Shown: one piece after another, positions 48,342 through 57,982 of the stretch
Numbering within the stretch: position 1 is the first letter of the stretch
How the letters are laid out: every line of letters begins with the position of its first letter
NCBI GenBank assembly: GCA_944380315.1
Contig: CALWHG010000001.1
Coordinates: 101,980-165,979 of the forward strand
DNA: 64,000 nucleotides
Direction of reading: 5' to 3'
Source of the DNA: an uncultured Lachnospiraceae bacterium
Lineage (GTDB): Bacteria; Bacillota; Clostridia; Lachnospirales; Lachnospiraceae
Program-made: the position numbers and the translations under genes
Notes under the pieces: model-generated
What the model saw: the letters and a program-made list of their open reading frames with translations, nothing else
Database searches by the model: none
Told to the model about the DNA's origin: nothing

Positions 48342-49664
48342 TTGCCATTACTTGAATATATGAGAGAGCAGAACCAGCGGGGAGAATCTCCGCTGGCCTT
48401 AAGGATGCGTCCAGAGACCCTGGAGGAGGTGGTGGGCCAGGAGCACATACTTGGAAAGGACAAGCTTCTTTACCGTGCCATCAAGGCGGACAGGATAGGC
48501 TCCATCATCTTTTACGGACCGCCGGGCACGGGCAAGACGACCCTCGCCATGGTCATAGCCCATACCACAAAGGCAGCATTTCACCAGTTAAATGCCACCA
48601 CCTCCGGTAAGAAGGACATGGAGGAGGCCATAGCAGAGGCAAAGGCTGCCATGGCGGGCAGAGGTCAGAAAACCATACTCTTCATAGACGAGATCCACAG
48701 GTTCAACAAGGCCCAGCAGGATTATCTTCTGCCCTTTGTGGAGGATGGGACGGTCACCCTCATAGGCGCCACCACGGAAAATCCTTATTTCGAGGTCAAT
48801 CGTGCCCTTTTGTCCCGCTCCCGTATATTTGAGCTGAAGCCGCTCTCAAGGGAGGACATCAAAAAGCTAATATACAGGGCGGTAGAGGATAAGGAAAAGG
48901 GCATGGGCATGTATGATGCCTGCATAGATGAGGAGGCAGCGGAGTTCCTTTCCGATGTGGCAGAGGGCGATGCGAGAGCGGCCTTAAATGCCATAGAGCT
49001 TGGAGTGCTTACGGGTGAAAGGGCTTCTGACGGCAGGATACACCTGAGCATAGAGCTTTTGCAGGAATGCATACAGAGGAGGGCCATAGCCTATGACAGG
49101 GACGGAGACAGCCACTACGATATCATATCCGCATTTATAAAGAGCATGAGAGGCTCTGATCCCGATGCGTCGGTCTACTACCTGGCCAGGATGCTGGAGG
49201 CAGGAGAGGACATAAAGTTCATAGCAAGACGCATCATGATATGCGCCTCAGAGGATGTGGGCAATGCAGATCCCCAGGCCCTGTGTGTGGCGACCTCTGC
49301 TTCCCTGGCGGTGGAGAGAGTGGGCATGCCGGAGGCAGGCATCATCCTTTCGCAGGCGGTGACCTATATAGCCTCTGCGCCTAAGTCAAATGCAGCCTGT
49401 GTGGCTATCCAGAGAGCGGAGGAGGCGGTGCGTGAGACCGGCAATCCGCCCATACCCGCCTATCTTCGGGATGCCCATTATCAGGGGCATGAGGAGCTCG
49501 GAAGAGGAGTGGGATACAAGTACCCCCATGATTATCCCGGGCACTATGTGGAGCAGCAGTATCTCCCGGATGCTCTCCGGGACAGGAGCTTTTATGAGCC
49601 TTCGGATATGGGCCTTGAGGCCGACATAAGGGAAAGGCTTGGACATAAGTTTAAGAAAATTTAA
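48342..49664 (+). CDS. rarA: Replication-associated recombination protein A (RarA/MgsA)
   Basis: RarA is a AAA+ clamp-loader-like ATPase acting at stalled replication forks. Walker A is FYGPPGTGKTTLAMVIA, Walker B ILFIDEIHRFNKAQQD, sensor 1 IGATTENPYFEVNRALLSR, and the C-terminal region has GSDPDASVYYLARMLEAGED and HYQGHEELGRGVGYKYPHD. The TTG at 48342 makes the N-terminus LPLLEYMREQN, matching the family's short start; ATG 48360 or TTG 48318 are alternatives. It begins 5 nt after the GH13 gene. Confidence 0.94.
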   Translation: MPLLEYMREQNQRGESPLALRMRPETLEEVVGQEHILGKDKLLYRAIKADRIGSIIFYGPPGTGKTTLAMVIAHTTKAAFHQLNATTSGKKDMEEAIAEAKAAMAGRGQKTILFIDEIHRFNKAQQDYLLPFVEDGTVTLIGATTENPYFEVNRALLSRSRIFELKPLSREDIKKLIYRAVEDKEKGMGMYDACIDEEAAEFLSDVAEGDARAALNAIELGVLTGERASDGRIHLSIELLQECIQRRAIAYDRDGDSHYDIISAFIKSMRGSDPDASVYYLARMLEAGEDIKFIARRIMICASEDVGNADPQALCVATSASLAVERVGMPEAGIILSQAVTYIASAPKSNAACVAIQRAEEAVRETGNPPIPAYLRDAHYQGHEELGRGVGYKYPHDYPGHYVEQQYLPDALRDRSFYEPSDMGLEADIRERLGHKFKKI

Positions 49665-49769
49665 GGTTTTGATAATGGCTTATGCCCTGGATATGTAGTA
49701 ATATAAGGCATGTCGTCCGCAGGGCATGGGATAGCTGCGGAAAAACAAAGCGATAAAGAGAGGATAGAT

Positions 49770-50699
49770 ATGAAAAAAAGACTTATCATGGTCCTTATGA
49801 TAGCTGCATTTTCAGTGGCTGCTGCAGCCTGCGGCTCCTCAAAATCAGAGGAGACCACTGCAGCTCCTGAGACTGAGGTGCAGGAGGAGACAGAGGCCGA
49901 AGCCGAGGTATCAGAGGATGGAGAGGAGATCTCCGGCGGTGCCGTAGGAGGCATGGTCACAGATGACGGAGAGTATATCGAGGAGGTCTTTGTGGATGGA
50001 AAGATCACCCGCATCGAGGGAGATGTGGTGACCATAGCTTCTTCAGAGGGCTCCACACTGAGCTTCGACATATCCGGAGCAGGCGTGACAGCTGAGGAGA
50101 GAGCCGACATCCTGGAGGGAGCATATGTGGAGACCGCGTATCTTGATGCACCGGATGCCCAGCAGCCCTATGCATCATCCTACATGATAGTGCTCATGAA
50201 CCTGGAGGAGCAGGCGGATGCCGAGGGCGTCAATCCTACATTTTCCGGTACCATCACCTATGTGGACATCAATGAGATCATCATGAGGGATGCAAACGGA
50301 GCGGAGGTATCCTTCGATAACTCCATGGCCAGGGATGTGACCTTCTCGACCGTGGCTGCAGGATCCAAGGCTCAGGTCACCTACATGGGCAGCATATACA
50401 GAGACAATCAGATCAGTACCGAGGAGGGTACCGGATCCGGTACGCCAGTAGCCATAAAGGTAGTGACTGAGGATGCAGTGAACTCCGAGGAGGCAGCTGC
50501 AAATTACATAGCAGGCCCTGTATCTGACATAACGGAGGACACCATCACGGTGGATACCAGCTATGCTTCATTTACCTTCAATGCAGATCCGTCCATGCTT
50601 TCCGGCATAGAGCAGGAAAACAGCGTGACCGTATACTATGAGGGTGCTCTTTCAGACGAGAGGAGCGTGCAGGCGGTCTCCATAACTAAGGGAGCCTGA
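49770..50699 (+). CDS. Secreted lipoprotein of unknown function
   Basis: The start ATG 49770 follows AGAGAGGATAG; an open frame from 49710 has no ribosome binding site. A lipoprotein signal (MKKRLIMVLMIAAFSVAAAA then CGSS) is followed by a Glu/Thr-rich acidic linker. Three weakly similar beta-rich repeats follow, visible as GKITRIEGDVVTIAS, GTITYVDINEIIMRDANGAEVSFD and GPVSDITEDTITVDTSYASFTFN. The protein would sit on the outer membrane face. No enzymatic motif was seen. Confidence 0.8.
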   Translation: MKKRLIMVLMIAAFSVAAAACGSSKSEETTAAPETEVQEETEAEAEVSEDGEEISGGAVGGMVTDDGEYIEEVFVDGKITRIEGDVVTIASSEGSTLSFDISGAGVTAEERADILEGAYVETAYLDAPDAQQPYASSYMIVLMNLEEQADAEGVNPTFSGTITYVDINEIIMRDANGAEVSFDNSMARDVTFSTVAAGSKAQVTYMGSIYRDNQISTEEGTGSGTPVAIKVVTEDAVNSEEAAANYIAGPVSDITEDTITVDTSYASFTFNADPSMLSGIEQENSVTVYYEGALSDERSVQAVSITKGA

Positions 50700-50722
50700 A
50701 TATAAGCGATAAGCAGATAGAA

Positions 50723-50754
50723 AAACAGGAGAGGCTAATGCCCCTCCTGTTTTT
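50723..50754 (+). terminator. Intrinsic terminator after the lipoprotein gene
   Basis: AACAGGAG pairs with CTCCTGTT around an inner GGC/GCC, and is followed by TTT. It lies between convergent genes. Confidence 0.8.
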
Positions 50755-50780
50755 AATGCAGTAAAATTGAAAATATGCGA

Positions 50781-51689
50781 TCAATGCACATGCACACCTA
50801 TGATCAGCATGCCAAGCAGCAGACCGGTGATGGCAGCAAAGGCTGTCTTGCGTGAGCAGTACAGGTTGATGGACTGAGGAAGGACCTCTCCAAACACCAC
50901 GTACAGCAGAGTACCGGCAGCAAAGCTGAGACTGAGAGTAAGACCCAGTGCACCCATATCTCCTATGGACCAGCCTATAAGGGCTCCGATGACTGCGGGT
51001 ATGCCTGTGGCAGCAGCCAGCAGGGCAGCCTTTGGCCTTGACATGCCGGAGGTATAGAGTGGCAGGGCTATGGCCATGCCCTCGGGGATGTTGTGCATGA
51101 CTATGGAGATCAGCAGTACGACTAAGGAGCTGTTGAGCTCAGAGCCTCCCTCTGCATAAAGTGCGCCTATGGACATGCCCTCGGGCAGGTTGTGTATGGC
51201 CACGCCCACGGCCATCATGATGCCGGCAAGGAACAGCTGCAGATGAGAGGCTTTTTTATGATGATGAGCCTCCGCCGTATGATCGTGATGGTGGTCATGC
51301 TCATCTTCTATGAGCCAGTGGTGCTCCTCTTCATGACTGTGCTCATCGCAGTGGACATGAGCCTCATCCTGCTCAAATTCCTCATCACAATCCTCACAGG
51401 TTATGAAGTCATGGGTATGTCCGGAGCGTTTGTCTATGACATAGTCAAGAAGACTGACGAGTCCGGCTCCAAGGAAGGCAGCACCTGCTACCAGAGCTGT
51501 ACCTGCTCCTGCCTCCATGGCTTCATGAAGCAGCTCAAAGCAGATGAGGGCAATCATGGTGCCGGCTGAAAAGCTAAGCAGCAGGGCGTTGAGTCTTTTT
51601 GATATGCTTCCTGCCAGTACGCCGATGAGTCCTCCAAGCCCCAGGCCAAGCACGCCTATGATAAATGTTATGCTGATAAGATCTGTCAT
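50781..51689 (-). CDS. ZIP-family metal transporter
   Basis: ZIP proteins import zinc, iron or other divalent metals. The 302-residue protein has about eight membrane helices and the two metal-site motifs HNLPEGMSIGALY and HNIPEGMAIALP. The long cytoplasmic loop between helices 3 and 4 is very rich in His, Asp and Glu (HDHHHDH, AHHHKK), a likely metal-sensing or binding loop. GGAGAACAT precedes the start on the reverse strand. It is divergent from the fatty-acid operon. The particular metal cannot be told from sequence. Confidence 0.93.
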   Translation of the reverse strand: MTDLISITFIIGVLGLGLGGLIGVLAGSISKRLNALLLSFSAGTMIALICFELLHEAMEAGAGTALVAGAAFLGAGLVSLLDYVIDKRSGHTHDFITCEDCDEEFEQDEAHVHCDEHSHEEEHHWLIEDEHDHHHDHTAEAHHHKKASHLQLFLAGIMMAVGVAIHNLPEGMSIGALYAEGGSELNSSLVVLLISIVMHNIPEGMAIALPLYTSGMSRPKAALLAAATGIPAVIGALIGWSIGDMGALGLTLSLSFAAGTLLYVVFGEVLPQSINLYCSRKTAFAAITGLLLGMLIIGVHVH

Positions 51690-51738
51690 TATATGTTCTC
51701 CTTTTTGCGGTCATTCAATGATACCACATATATTTGTA

Positions 51739-51766
51739 TTGACAAATAAAAAAATGCTGATAAAAT
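51739..51766 (+). promoter_or_regulatory. Promoter of the fatty-acid operon
   Basis: TTGACA (51739-51744) and TAAAAT (51761-51766) are 16 bp apart in a strongly A+T-rich region. The start point is predicted near 51773, at the edge of the palindromes. Confidence 0.75.
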
Positions 51767-51773
51767 GGTTTTG

Positions 51774-51799
51774 TTTTCAAATATTTTGAAAATCAAAAT
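51774..51799. promoter_or_regulatory. FabT-type operator at the fabH transcription start
   Basis: Two overlapping palindromes occur: TTTTCAAA-TAT-TTTGAAAA (51774-51792) and ATTTTGA-AAA-TCAAAAT (51783-51799). The second has the TTTGA-N3-TCAAA core known for the streptococcal FabT repressor (from memory of the published consensus). It begins right after the predicted start of transcription, so a bound repressor would block the promoter. A FabT-like protein is encoded at the end of this operon. Confidence 0.65.
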
Positions 51800-51829
51800 A
51801 TTTTACTTTAAAAATATCGAGGAATGCGG

Positions 51830-52804
51830 ATGTTCAGCAGGATCATAGGCACCGGTGCCTTCGTTCCGGAAAAGACAGTTACAAATGATGATCTGGCCAG
51901 GATCATGGATACAAATGATGAATGGATCAGGTCCAGGACAGGCATAAGGGAGAGGCATCTCTTCGAGGAGGATGCGAAGGACAAGACCCAGACGGCCGCC
52001 ATCAAGGCCTCGGAGCGGGCTCTGGTCATGGCAGAGGAGAAGGGGCTTAAAAGGAGCGACATAGAGCTCATCATAGTGGCCACCTGTACTCCGGACCATG
52101 CATTTCCAGCTACGGCCTGTGTGCTGGCGGACAGACTGGGCATAGGCTCTGCGGCAGCCTTTGACCTGAGCCTTGCCTGCACGGGATTCCTGGCGGCATT
52201 TTCCACTGCATCGGCATACATAGGCTCAGGCATGTATAAAAATGTGCTCGTAGTGGGAGTGGATGTCATGTCCAAGCTTCTGGACTTTGGAGACCGGAGC
52301 ACCTCCATACTTTTTGGTGACGGTGCCGGAGCTGTGGTGCTTAGCGGAGATGAAAGGTTCAGAGGCAGCTGTGAGAGTGGAGTGCTGGGATCGATCATGC
52401 GCTCGGACGGAAGCAGGGCAGGAGTGCTGAGCTGTGACAGCATCTATAAAAATGAAGACAGGGGCGGTGTGCTCCACATGGATGGCAGGGCAGTGTTTGA
52501 GTTTGCGGTCCGTGAGGTACCGAAGCTCATAAAGGAGCTCTGTGAGGGAGTCGGCTCTGTTCCTTCTTATTATATATTGCATCAGGCCAACTACAGGATC
52601 ATAGAGGCTGTGGCAAAGAGGCTCAGGGAGCCTATGGACAAGTTCCCCTACAACATAGACAGGTTTGCAAATACGACTGCGGCCACCATCCCCATACTGC
52701 TGGATGAGCTATTCAGGAGCGGAAGGCTCAGGGAAGGGGACGAGGTCGTGCTGTCAGGCTTCGGAGCAGGACTCAGCCTCGGGGCCATATATCTCAGGCT
52801 GTAA
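51830..52804 (+). CDS. fabH: 3-oxoacyl-ACP synthase III
   Basis: FabH condenses acetyl-CoA or branched acyl-CoA with malonyl-ACP to begin fatty-acid synthesis. The catalytic triad is present: Cys in LSLACTGFLAAF, His in YILHQANYRI and Asn in RFANTTAATIP. The C-terminal GFGAGLSLGAI is typical. ATG 51830 is preferred over 51824 because GAGG at 51819-51822 is then 7 nt upstream. It is the first gene of the operon, behind a FabT-type operator. Confidence 0.96.
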   Translation: MFSRIIGTGAFVPEKTVTNDDLARIMDTNDEWIRSRTGIRERHLFEEDAKDKTQTAAIKASERALVMAEEKGLKRSDIELIIVATCTPDHAFPATACVLADRLGIGSAAAFDLSLACTGFLAAFSTASAYIGSGMYKNVLVVGVDVMSKLLDFGDRSTSILFGDGAGAVVLSGDERFRGSCESGVLGSIMRSDGSRAGVLSCDSIYKNEDRGGVLHMDGRAVFEFAVREVPKLIKELCEGVGSVPSYYILHQANYRIIEAVAKRLREPMDKFPYNIDRFANTTAATIPILLDELFRSGRLREGDEVVLSGFGAGLSLGAIYLRL

Positions 52805-52873
52805 GGCCGTCCACGGGCTATGCCCCGGGGCGTAAAATATAGAAAAACACAAAGATATATCAGGAGAGAAGAC

Positions 52874-53104
52874 ATGGAAGAGAAGATCATTTCAATCATC
52901 GCAGAGCAGCTTTCAGCAAATGAAAACGAGATCAGCATGGAGACATCCTTCGCGGATGATCTCGGAGCAGATTCACTGGACCTTTTTGAGCTCGTATCAG
53001 CTCTTGAGGAGGAGTATGAGACTGAGATCCCCTCTGAGGATCTGGAGGAGCTCCATACTGTAGGAGATGTGGTAGAGTATCTGAGATCAAAGGGCATAGA
53101 ATAA
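52874..53104 (+). CDS. acpP: Acyl carrier protein
   Basis: The 76-residue acidic protein carries the phosphopantetheine attachment Ser in [12 protein letters not shown]. Start ATG 52874 follows CAGGAGAG; an open extension to 52820 has no ribosome binding site. Its stop overlaps the first base of fabK. It delivers growing acyl chains between the enzymes of the operon. Confidence 0.96.
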   Translation: MEEKIISIIAEQLSANENEISMETSFADDLGADSLDLFELVSALEEEYETEIPSEDLEELHTVGDVVEYLRSKGIE

Positions 53105-54051
53105 TGATGAAGACAAGGATCACTGAGCTATTAGGCATAGAATATCCCATCATCCAGGGCGGCATGGCCTGGGTGGCTGAGGCTCATCTGGCAGCAGCCG
53201 TATCAGAGGCAGGAGGCCTTGGACTCCTTGGAGGAGCCAGCGCTCCCGCTGAGGTCATAAGGGACATGATAAGACAGGTCAGGGAGATGACGGACAAGCC
53301 CTTTGGAGTGAATGTCATGCTCATGAGCCCCTACGCAAAAGAGGTGGCACAGGTGGTCGTCGAGGAAAAGGTGCCTGTAGTCACTACCGGAGCAGGCAAT
53401 CCTGCGGCCTATCTTCCCATGTGGAAGGAGGCAGGAGTGAAGGTCATACCCGTGGTCGCTTCCGTAGCTCATGCGAGGCTCCTTGAAAAGGCAGGCGTGG
53501 ATGCGGTAGTAGCCGAGGGAACTGAGTCAGGCGGACATATAGGCAGCGCCACTACCATGACCCTGGTGCCCTCCGTAGTGGACGAGCTTCACATACCCGT
53601 CATAGCTGCAGGCGGCATAGCCGATGGCAGAGGCATGGCGGCGGCATTCATGCTCGGAGCAGAGGCCGTACAGGTGGGTACCCGCTTCGTGGCTACCAAA
53701 GAGGCTGTGGTCCATCAGAACTATAAGGACAGGATAGTAAAGGCCAAGGACATAGATTCCGCAGTGACGGGACGCTCCCATGGACACCCTGTACGCTGCC
53801 TGCGTAATCAGATGACCAGGGAATACAACAAGCTTGAGGCAGAGGGAAAGAGCTTTGAGGAGCTTGAGTATCTGACGCTGGGCTCTCTCAGGAAGGCAGT
53901 TCAGGAGGGCGATGTGGACCATGGCACGGTCATGGCAGGACAGATAGCATCCATCATACATGATGTAAAGACCTGTCGTGAGGTGGTAGAGGGCATGACT
54001 GCGGAGTGTCAGCAGATCATGAAGTCCATGACGGAGAGATACGCAGGATGA
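53104..54051 (+). CDS. fabK: Enoyl-ACP reductase II (FMN-dependent)
   Basis: FabK performs the last reduction of each elongation cycle with NAD(P)H and FMN, replacing FabI, and is therefore insensitive to triclosan-type inhibitors in other species. The TIM-barrel protein of 315 residues has YPIIQGGMAWVAE, GGLGLLGGA, VVAEGTESGGHIGS, PVIAAGGIADGRG and EAVQVGTRFVATKEA. No fabI is in this window. The start is ATG 53104 or the adjacent ATG 53107. Confidence 0.95.
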   Translation: MMKTRITELLGIEYPIIQGGMAWVAEAHLAAAVSEAGGLGLLGGASAPAEVIRDMIRQVREMTDKPFGVNVMLMSPYAKEVAQVVVEEKVPVVTTGAGNPAAYLPMWKEAGVKVIPVVASVAHARLLEKAGVDAVVAEGTESGGHIGSATTMTLVPSVVDELHIPVIAAGGIADGRGMAAAFMLGAEAVQVGTRFVATKEAVVHQNYKDRIVKAKDIDSAVTGRSHGHPVRCLRNQMTREYNKLEAEGKSFEELEYLTLGSLRKAVQEGDVDHGTVMAGQIASIIHDVKTCREVVEGMTAECQQIMKSMTERYAG

Positions 54052-55016
54052 AGACAGCATTTATATATCCCGGACAGGGAGCTCAGTACACGGGCATGTG
54101 CCGGGAGTTCTATGAGGGCTATGCCTCTGTGAGAGACCGCTTTGATGAGGCCTCCAAGGCTACGGGACTGGACATCAGCGGGCTCTGCTTTTCAGAAGGC
54201 AGCGAACTTGATCTGACCCAGTACACCCAGCCTGCCATGGTATGCGCTGAGCTTGCCATGACTGAGGTGGTAAAAGCGGAGCTTTCAAGGCTTGGTCTTG
54301 AGCCTGAGCTTTCCGCAGGGCTGAGCCTTGGCGAGTATGCAGCCATAGCTGAGGCGGGAGCCATGAGCTTTTCAGATGCCGTAAGGCTGGTCTATGAAAG
54401 AGGAAAGCTGATGGCGGGAGCAGTGCCTGCGGGCAGAGGCGCCATGGCAGCAGTGCTCAATCCCGACGAGGAGGCTCTCTCTAAGATCATAGAGGAGACC
54501 GAGGGAGCATATATAGCCAATTACAACAGCCCCGCCCAGACAGTCATCACAGGCTATAAGGAGGCGGTGGAGTCTGCAGTGGCAAGGCTCCAGGAGGCAG
54601 GCATGAAGAGATGTGTCATGCTCAATGTCTCAGGCCCATTCCACAGCCCTCTCCTTGAGGAGGCAGGACAGAAGCTGGGTATGGTACTGGAGGGAGTAGA
54701 GCTTTCTTCTCTCAGTCATCCCTATTATGCAAATGTAGATGCAGGCAGGGTAGAGGATGAGCAGCGGATACGGGAGCTTCTGGTCAGACAGGTATCTGGC
54801 TCCGTATGCTGGAGACAGACAGTGGAGGCCATGCTCTCAGAGGGTGTGACCTGCTTTATAGAGATAGGTCCCGGCAGGACGCTTTCAGGCTTCGTAAGCA
54901 AGACAGCCAGGGCGTATGCAAAGGACAGGGGCCTGGATATGAGTGGACTCAGGATCATCAACATAGAGAAGCCTGAGGACCTTTCAAAGCTTCAGGGACT
55001 TTTGGAGGAAGCATGA
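54048..55016 (+). CDS. fabD: Malonyl-CoA:ACP transacylase
   Basis: FabD loads malonyl groups onto ACP. The family start TAFIYPGQGAQYTGMC is present, the nucleophilic Ser lies in SAGLSLGEYAAIAEAG, and the catalytic His in SGPFHSPLLEEAG. The start ATG 54048 overlaps the fabK stop (ATGA); the longer open frame is rejected. The length of 322 residues is normal. Confidence 0.96.
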   Translation: MKTAFIYPGQGAQYTGMCREFYEGYASVRDRFDEASKATGLDISGLCFSEGSELDLTQYTQPAMVCAELAMTEVVKAELSRLGLEPELSAGLSLGEYAAIAEAGAMSFSDAVRLVYERGKLMAGAVPAGRGAMAAVLNPDEEALSKIIEETEGAYIANYNSPAQTVITGYKEAVESAVARLQEAGMKRCVMLNVSGPFHSPLLEEAGQKLGMVLEGVELSSLSHPYYANVDAGRVEDEQRIRELLVRQVSGSVCWRQTVEAMLSEGVTCFIEIGPGRTLSGFVSKTARAYAKDRGLDMSGLRIINIEKPEDLSKLQGLLEEA

Positions 55017-55753
55017 GTGATAAGAGAGCGGCGCTCGTTACGGGAGCGTCAAGAGGCATAGGAAGGGCAGTGGCTCTGAGGCTTGCCAGGGACGGATACC
55101 TCGTGGGCATAAATTATAACGGCTCAGAGGAGAGGGCCCTGGAGGTAAAGGCTGAGATAGAGGCTTCGGGAGGCAGTGCCATGCTGCTCCGCTGCGATGT
55201 ATCTGACTTTGATGCCTGCGGAGAGATGATAAAGCGTTTTGCAGAGGAGGCCGGCTCCATAGACGTGCTGGTCAACAATGCGGGCATCACAAGGGACGGA
55301 CTGTTGGTCAGCATGAGCTCTGATGATTTTGACAGAGTCATAAACATCAATCTGAAGGGCGCCTTCAACTGCATGAGGTTTGCCGCCAAGTACATGATGA
55401 AGCAGAGATATGGACGCATAGTCAGCATATCCTCCGTATCAGGCATCATGGGAAATGCTGGACAGGCCAACTATTCCGCTTCCAAGGCCGGTATCATAGG
55501 ACTTACCAAGTCTGCGGCAAGGGAGCTGGCAGGCAGAGGCATCACAGCCAATGCGGTGGCCCCCGGCTTCGTGGTGTCGGACATGACCGATGCTCTTTCA
55601 GATAAGGTAAAGGAGGCAGTGACCGCTCAGATACCGAAGAAGCGCTTCGGTACGCCTGAGGAGATAGCCTCTGCAGTGAGCTTCCTGGCATCGGAGGAGG
55701 CCTCATACATAACCGGACAGGTGCTGGCAGTGGACGGCGGCATGTCCATGTGA
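55013..55753 (+). CDS. fabG: 3-oxoacyl-ACP reductase
   Basis: This short-chain dehydrogenase reduces 3-oxoacyl-ACP with NADPH. It has LVTGASRGIGRAVALRLA, VLVNNAGITRDGLL, the SISSVSGIMGNAGQANYSAS with catalytic Ser, YxxxK (YSASK) and PGFVVSDMTD. The ATG overlaps the fabD stop. The length of 246 residues is typical. Confidence 0.96.
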   Translation: MSDKRAALVTGASRGIGRAVALRLARDGYLVGINYNGSEERALEVKAEIEASGGSAMLLRCDVSDFDACGEMIKRFAEEAGSIDVLVNNAGITRDGLLVSMSSDDFDRVININLKGAFNCMRFAAKYMMKQRYGRIVSISSVSGIMGNAGQANYSASKAGIIGLTKSAARELAGRGITANAVAPGFVVSDMTDALSDKVKEAVTAQIPKKRFGTPEEIASAVSFLASEEASYITGQVLAVDGGMSM

Positions 55754-55810
55754 TGTGGCGGCGACGGACACCAATGTGGCACAGATCGGTGAGATCGGAG
55801 ATCAAAGGAT

Positions 55811-57046
55811 ATGAAAAGGGTAGTTATAACAGGACTCGGAGCGGTGACGCCCCTGGGAAATGATGTGGAGACCTTCTGGAACGGCCTTAAGGAGGGAAGA
55901 TCAGGCATAGGCATGATCACCAGGTTCGATACCACGGACTTCAAGGTCAGGATAGCAGGAGAGGTCAGGGACTTTGATGCATCGGCATGCGGAGATCCAA
56001 AGGCAGTCAAGCGCATGGAGCTGTTTTCCAGATATGCGGTGGCAGCTGCCCATGAGGCACTTGCGGATGCCGGCATAGATATGTCAAAGGAGGATCCCTA
56101 CAGAGTAGGAGTGTCCATAGGCTCAGGCATAGGCTCCCTTGAGGTTGCGGAGACAGGCACGAAGAGACTTATGGAAAAGGGCCCCTCCAGGGTGGATCCT
56201 CTGCTGGTGCCCCGTATGATATCAAATATGGCAGCTGGAAATGTAGCCATAGCCTTCGGGCTCAAGGGCAAGAACATAAACGTGGTGACAGCCTGTGCCT
56301 CAGGCACCCACAGCATAGGTGAGGCCTTCAGATCCATACAGCATGGAGAGGCTGAGGTCATGCTGGGAGGCGGAACGGAGGCCTGTGTCACACCTCTTTG
56401 CATAGCAGGCTTTACCCAGCTCACTGCTCTTACGACAGAGCCGGATCCCGACAGGGCCTCCAGGCCCTTTGACAAGGACAGGCATGGCTTTGTCCTGGGC
56501 GAGGGAGCCGGAGTGCTGGTGCTGGAGGAGCTTGAGCATGCCAGGGCCCGAGGCGCACATATATATGCGGAGCTCATGGGCTATGGAGCCACCTGCGATG
56601 CATATCACATAACCTCCCCTGCGGAGGATGGCTCAGGAGCCGCCATGGCCATGAGCTATGCCATAAAGGATGCGGGCCTTGAGCCGGAGGACATAGACTA
56701 TGTCAATGCTCACGGTACCGGCACGCCCCTCAACGACCTTTTTGAGACCAGAGCTATCAAGCGCTGCTTCGGAGATCATGCATACAGGCTCAAGATCAAC
56801 TCCACGAAGTCCATGACAGGGCATCTCCTTGGAGCTGCCGGCGGCATCGAGGCCGTAGTGCTTGCAAAGACCGTGGAGGAGGACTTCATCCATGAGACCA
56901 GGAACCTCTGCGAGTCAGAGGAGGAGCTGGACCTGGATTACTGCAGGGGCGAGGGAGTACACATGACCGTAAATGCAGGCATAAGCAACTCTCTCGGATT
57001 TGGCGGTCACAACGCCACTATAGTTATAGGAAAGTACAGGGACTGA
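55811..57046 (+). CDS. fabF: 3-oxoacyl-ACP synthase II
   Basis: FabF elongates acyl-ACP with malonyl-ACP. Active-site residues are the Cys in [16 protein letters not shown], and the two His in [13 protein letters not shown] and [16 protein letters not shown]-terminal [13 protein letters not shown] is typical. It begins 57 nt after fabG; AAAGGAT is the nearest ribosome-binding-like sequence. Confidence 0.96.
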   Translation: MKRVVITGLGAVTPLGNDVETFWNGLKEGRSGIGMITRFDTTDFKVRIAGEVRDFDASACGDPKAVKRMELFSRYAVAAAHEALADAGIDMSKEDPYRVGVSIGSGIGSLEVAETGTKRLMEKGPSRVDPLLVPRMISNMAAGNVAIAFGLKGKNINVVTACASGTHSIGEAFRSIQHGEAEVMLGGGTEACVTPLCIAGFTQLTALTTEPDPDRASRPFDKDRHGFVLGEGAGVLVLEELEHARARGAHIYAELMGYGATCDAYHITSPAEDGSGAAMAMSYAIKDAGLEPEDIDYVNAHGTGTPLNDLFETRAIKRCFGDHAYRLKINSTKSMTGHLLGAAGGIEAVVLAKTVEEDFIHETRNLCESEEELDLDYCRGEGVHMTVNAGISNSLGFGGHNATIVIGKYRD

Positions 57047-57048
57047 TC

Positions 57049-57549
57049 ATGAACATAGATGATATAAAAGAGATCATAAGGGCCATGGACGACAGCAGCA
57101 TAGGCTCTCTGGATTACAGCGAGGGAGCAGTCAGCCTCTCACTCAGAAAGTGCGGGGAAAATGTCTCCCTGCAGAGCGTCCAGACCCAGGCTGCTCCCAT
57201 GGCTTTGCAGAGCCAGGCACAGAGGGATGCGATCGCTCCGGTCGGCGCTGCTTCTGCCGGTGCTGCTTCGGAGACAGGCGCAGCTGAGAGTGCGGCCATG
57301 CAGGAGTCAGAGCCTGACAAGGTCATAACCTCTCCTCTGGTAGGAACATTTTATGCGGCAGCCTCTCCTGAGGATGAGCCCTATGTAAAGGTTGGGGACA
57401 CCATAAAGAAGGGACAGGTGCTTGGCATCATAGAGGCCATGAAGCTCATGAATGAGGTAGAGGCCGACTTTGGTGGCAAGGTAGAGGCCATACTGGTAGA
57501 GAACGGCCAGATGGTGGAGTACGGACAGCCGCTTTTCAGGATCAGCTGA
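57049..57549 (+). CDS. accB: Biotin carboxyl carrier protein of acetyl-CoA carboxylase
   Basis: AccB carries the biotin that shuttles carboxyl groups between AccC and the carboxyltransferase. The biotinylated Lys is in [13 protein letters not shown] within the C-terminal domain. The N-terminal helix region is joined to it by an Ala/Gln/Ser-rich linker (about residues 45-90). It starts 2 nt after fabF. The length of 166 residues is usual. Confidence 0.96.
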   Translation: MNIDDIKEIIRAMDDSSIGSLDYSEGAVSLSLRKCGENVSLQSVQTQAAPMALQSQAQRDAIAPVGAASAGAASETGAAESAAMQESEPDKVITSPLVGTFYAAASPEDEPYVKVGDTIKKGQVLGIIEAMKLMNEVEADFGGKVEAILVENGQMVEYGQPLFRIS

Positions 57550-57559
57550 GGAGGAAGAC

Positions 57560-57982
57560 ATGCTCGGAGTCAAGGAGATAGAACAGATCATACCCCACAG
57601 ACATCCCTTCCTGCTGGTAGACAGGATAGAGGAGCTAGAGCCCGGAAAGAGGGCGGTGGGCTACAAGAGCGTCAGCTTTGATGAGCCCTATTTTGCGGGA
57701 CATTTTCCCGGAGAGCCCGTCATGCCCGGAGTGCTCATAGTGGAGGCCCTGGCGCAGACCGGTGCCGTGGCCATACTTTCCGATGAGAAGTTCAAGGGCA
57801 AGACGGCCTACTTCGGAGCCATCAATTCGGCCCGCTTCAAAAACAAGGTGGTGCCCGGCGACAGGCTCAGGCTGGAGTGTGAGATCATAAAGCAGAAGGG
57901 CCCCGTGGGGGTAGGCAGCGCTTGCGCCTATGTGGATGACAAGCTCTGCTGCCGTGCGGAGCTCACATTCATGGTGGGATAA
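57560..57982 (+). CDS. fabZ: 3-hydroxyacyl-ACP dehydratase
   Basis: FabZ dehydrates 3-hydroxyacyl-ACP. The hot-dog-fold protein has [36 protein letters not shown] with the catalytic His and Glu, and [18 protein letters not shown] precedes the ATG, and the stop abuts the accC ATG. Confidence 0.96.
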   Translation: MLGVKEIEQIIPHRHPFLLVDRIEELEPGKRAVGYKSVSFDEPYFAGHFPGEPVMPGVLIVEALAQTGAVAILSDEKFKGKTAYFGAINSARFKNKVVPGDRLRLECEIIKQKGPVGVGSACAYVDDKLCCRAELTFMVG

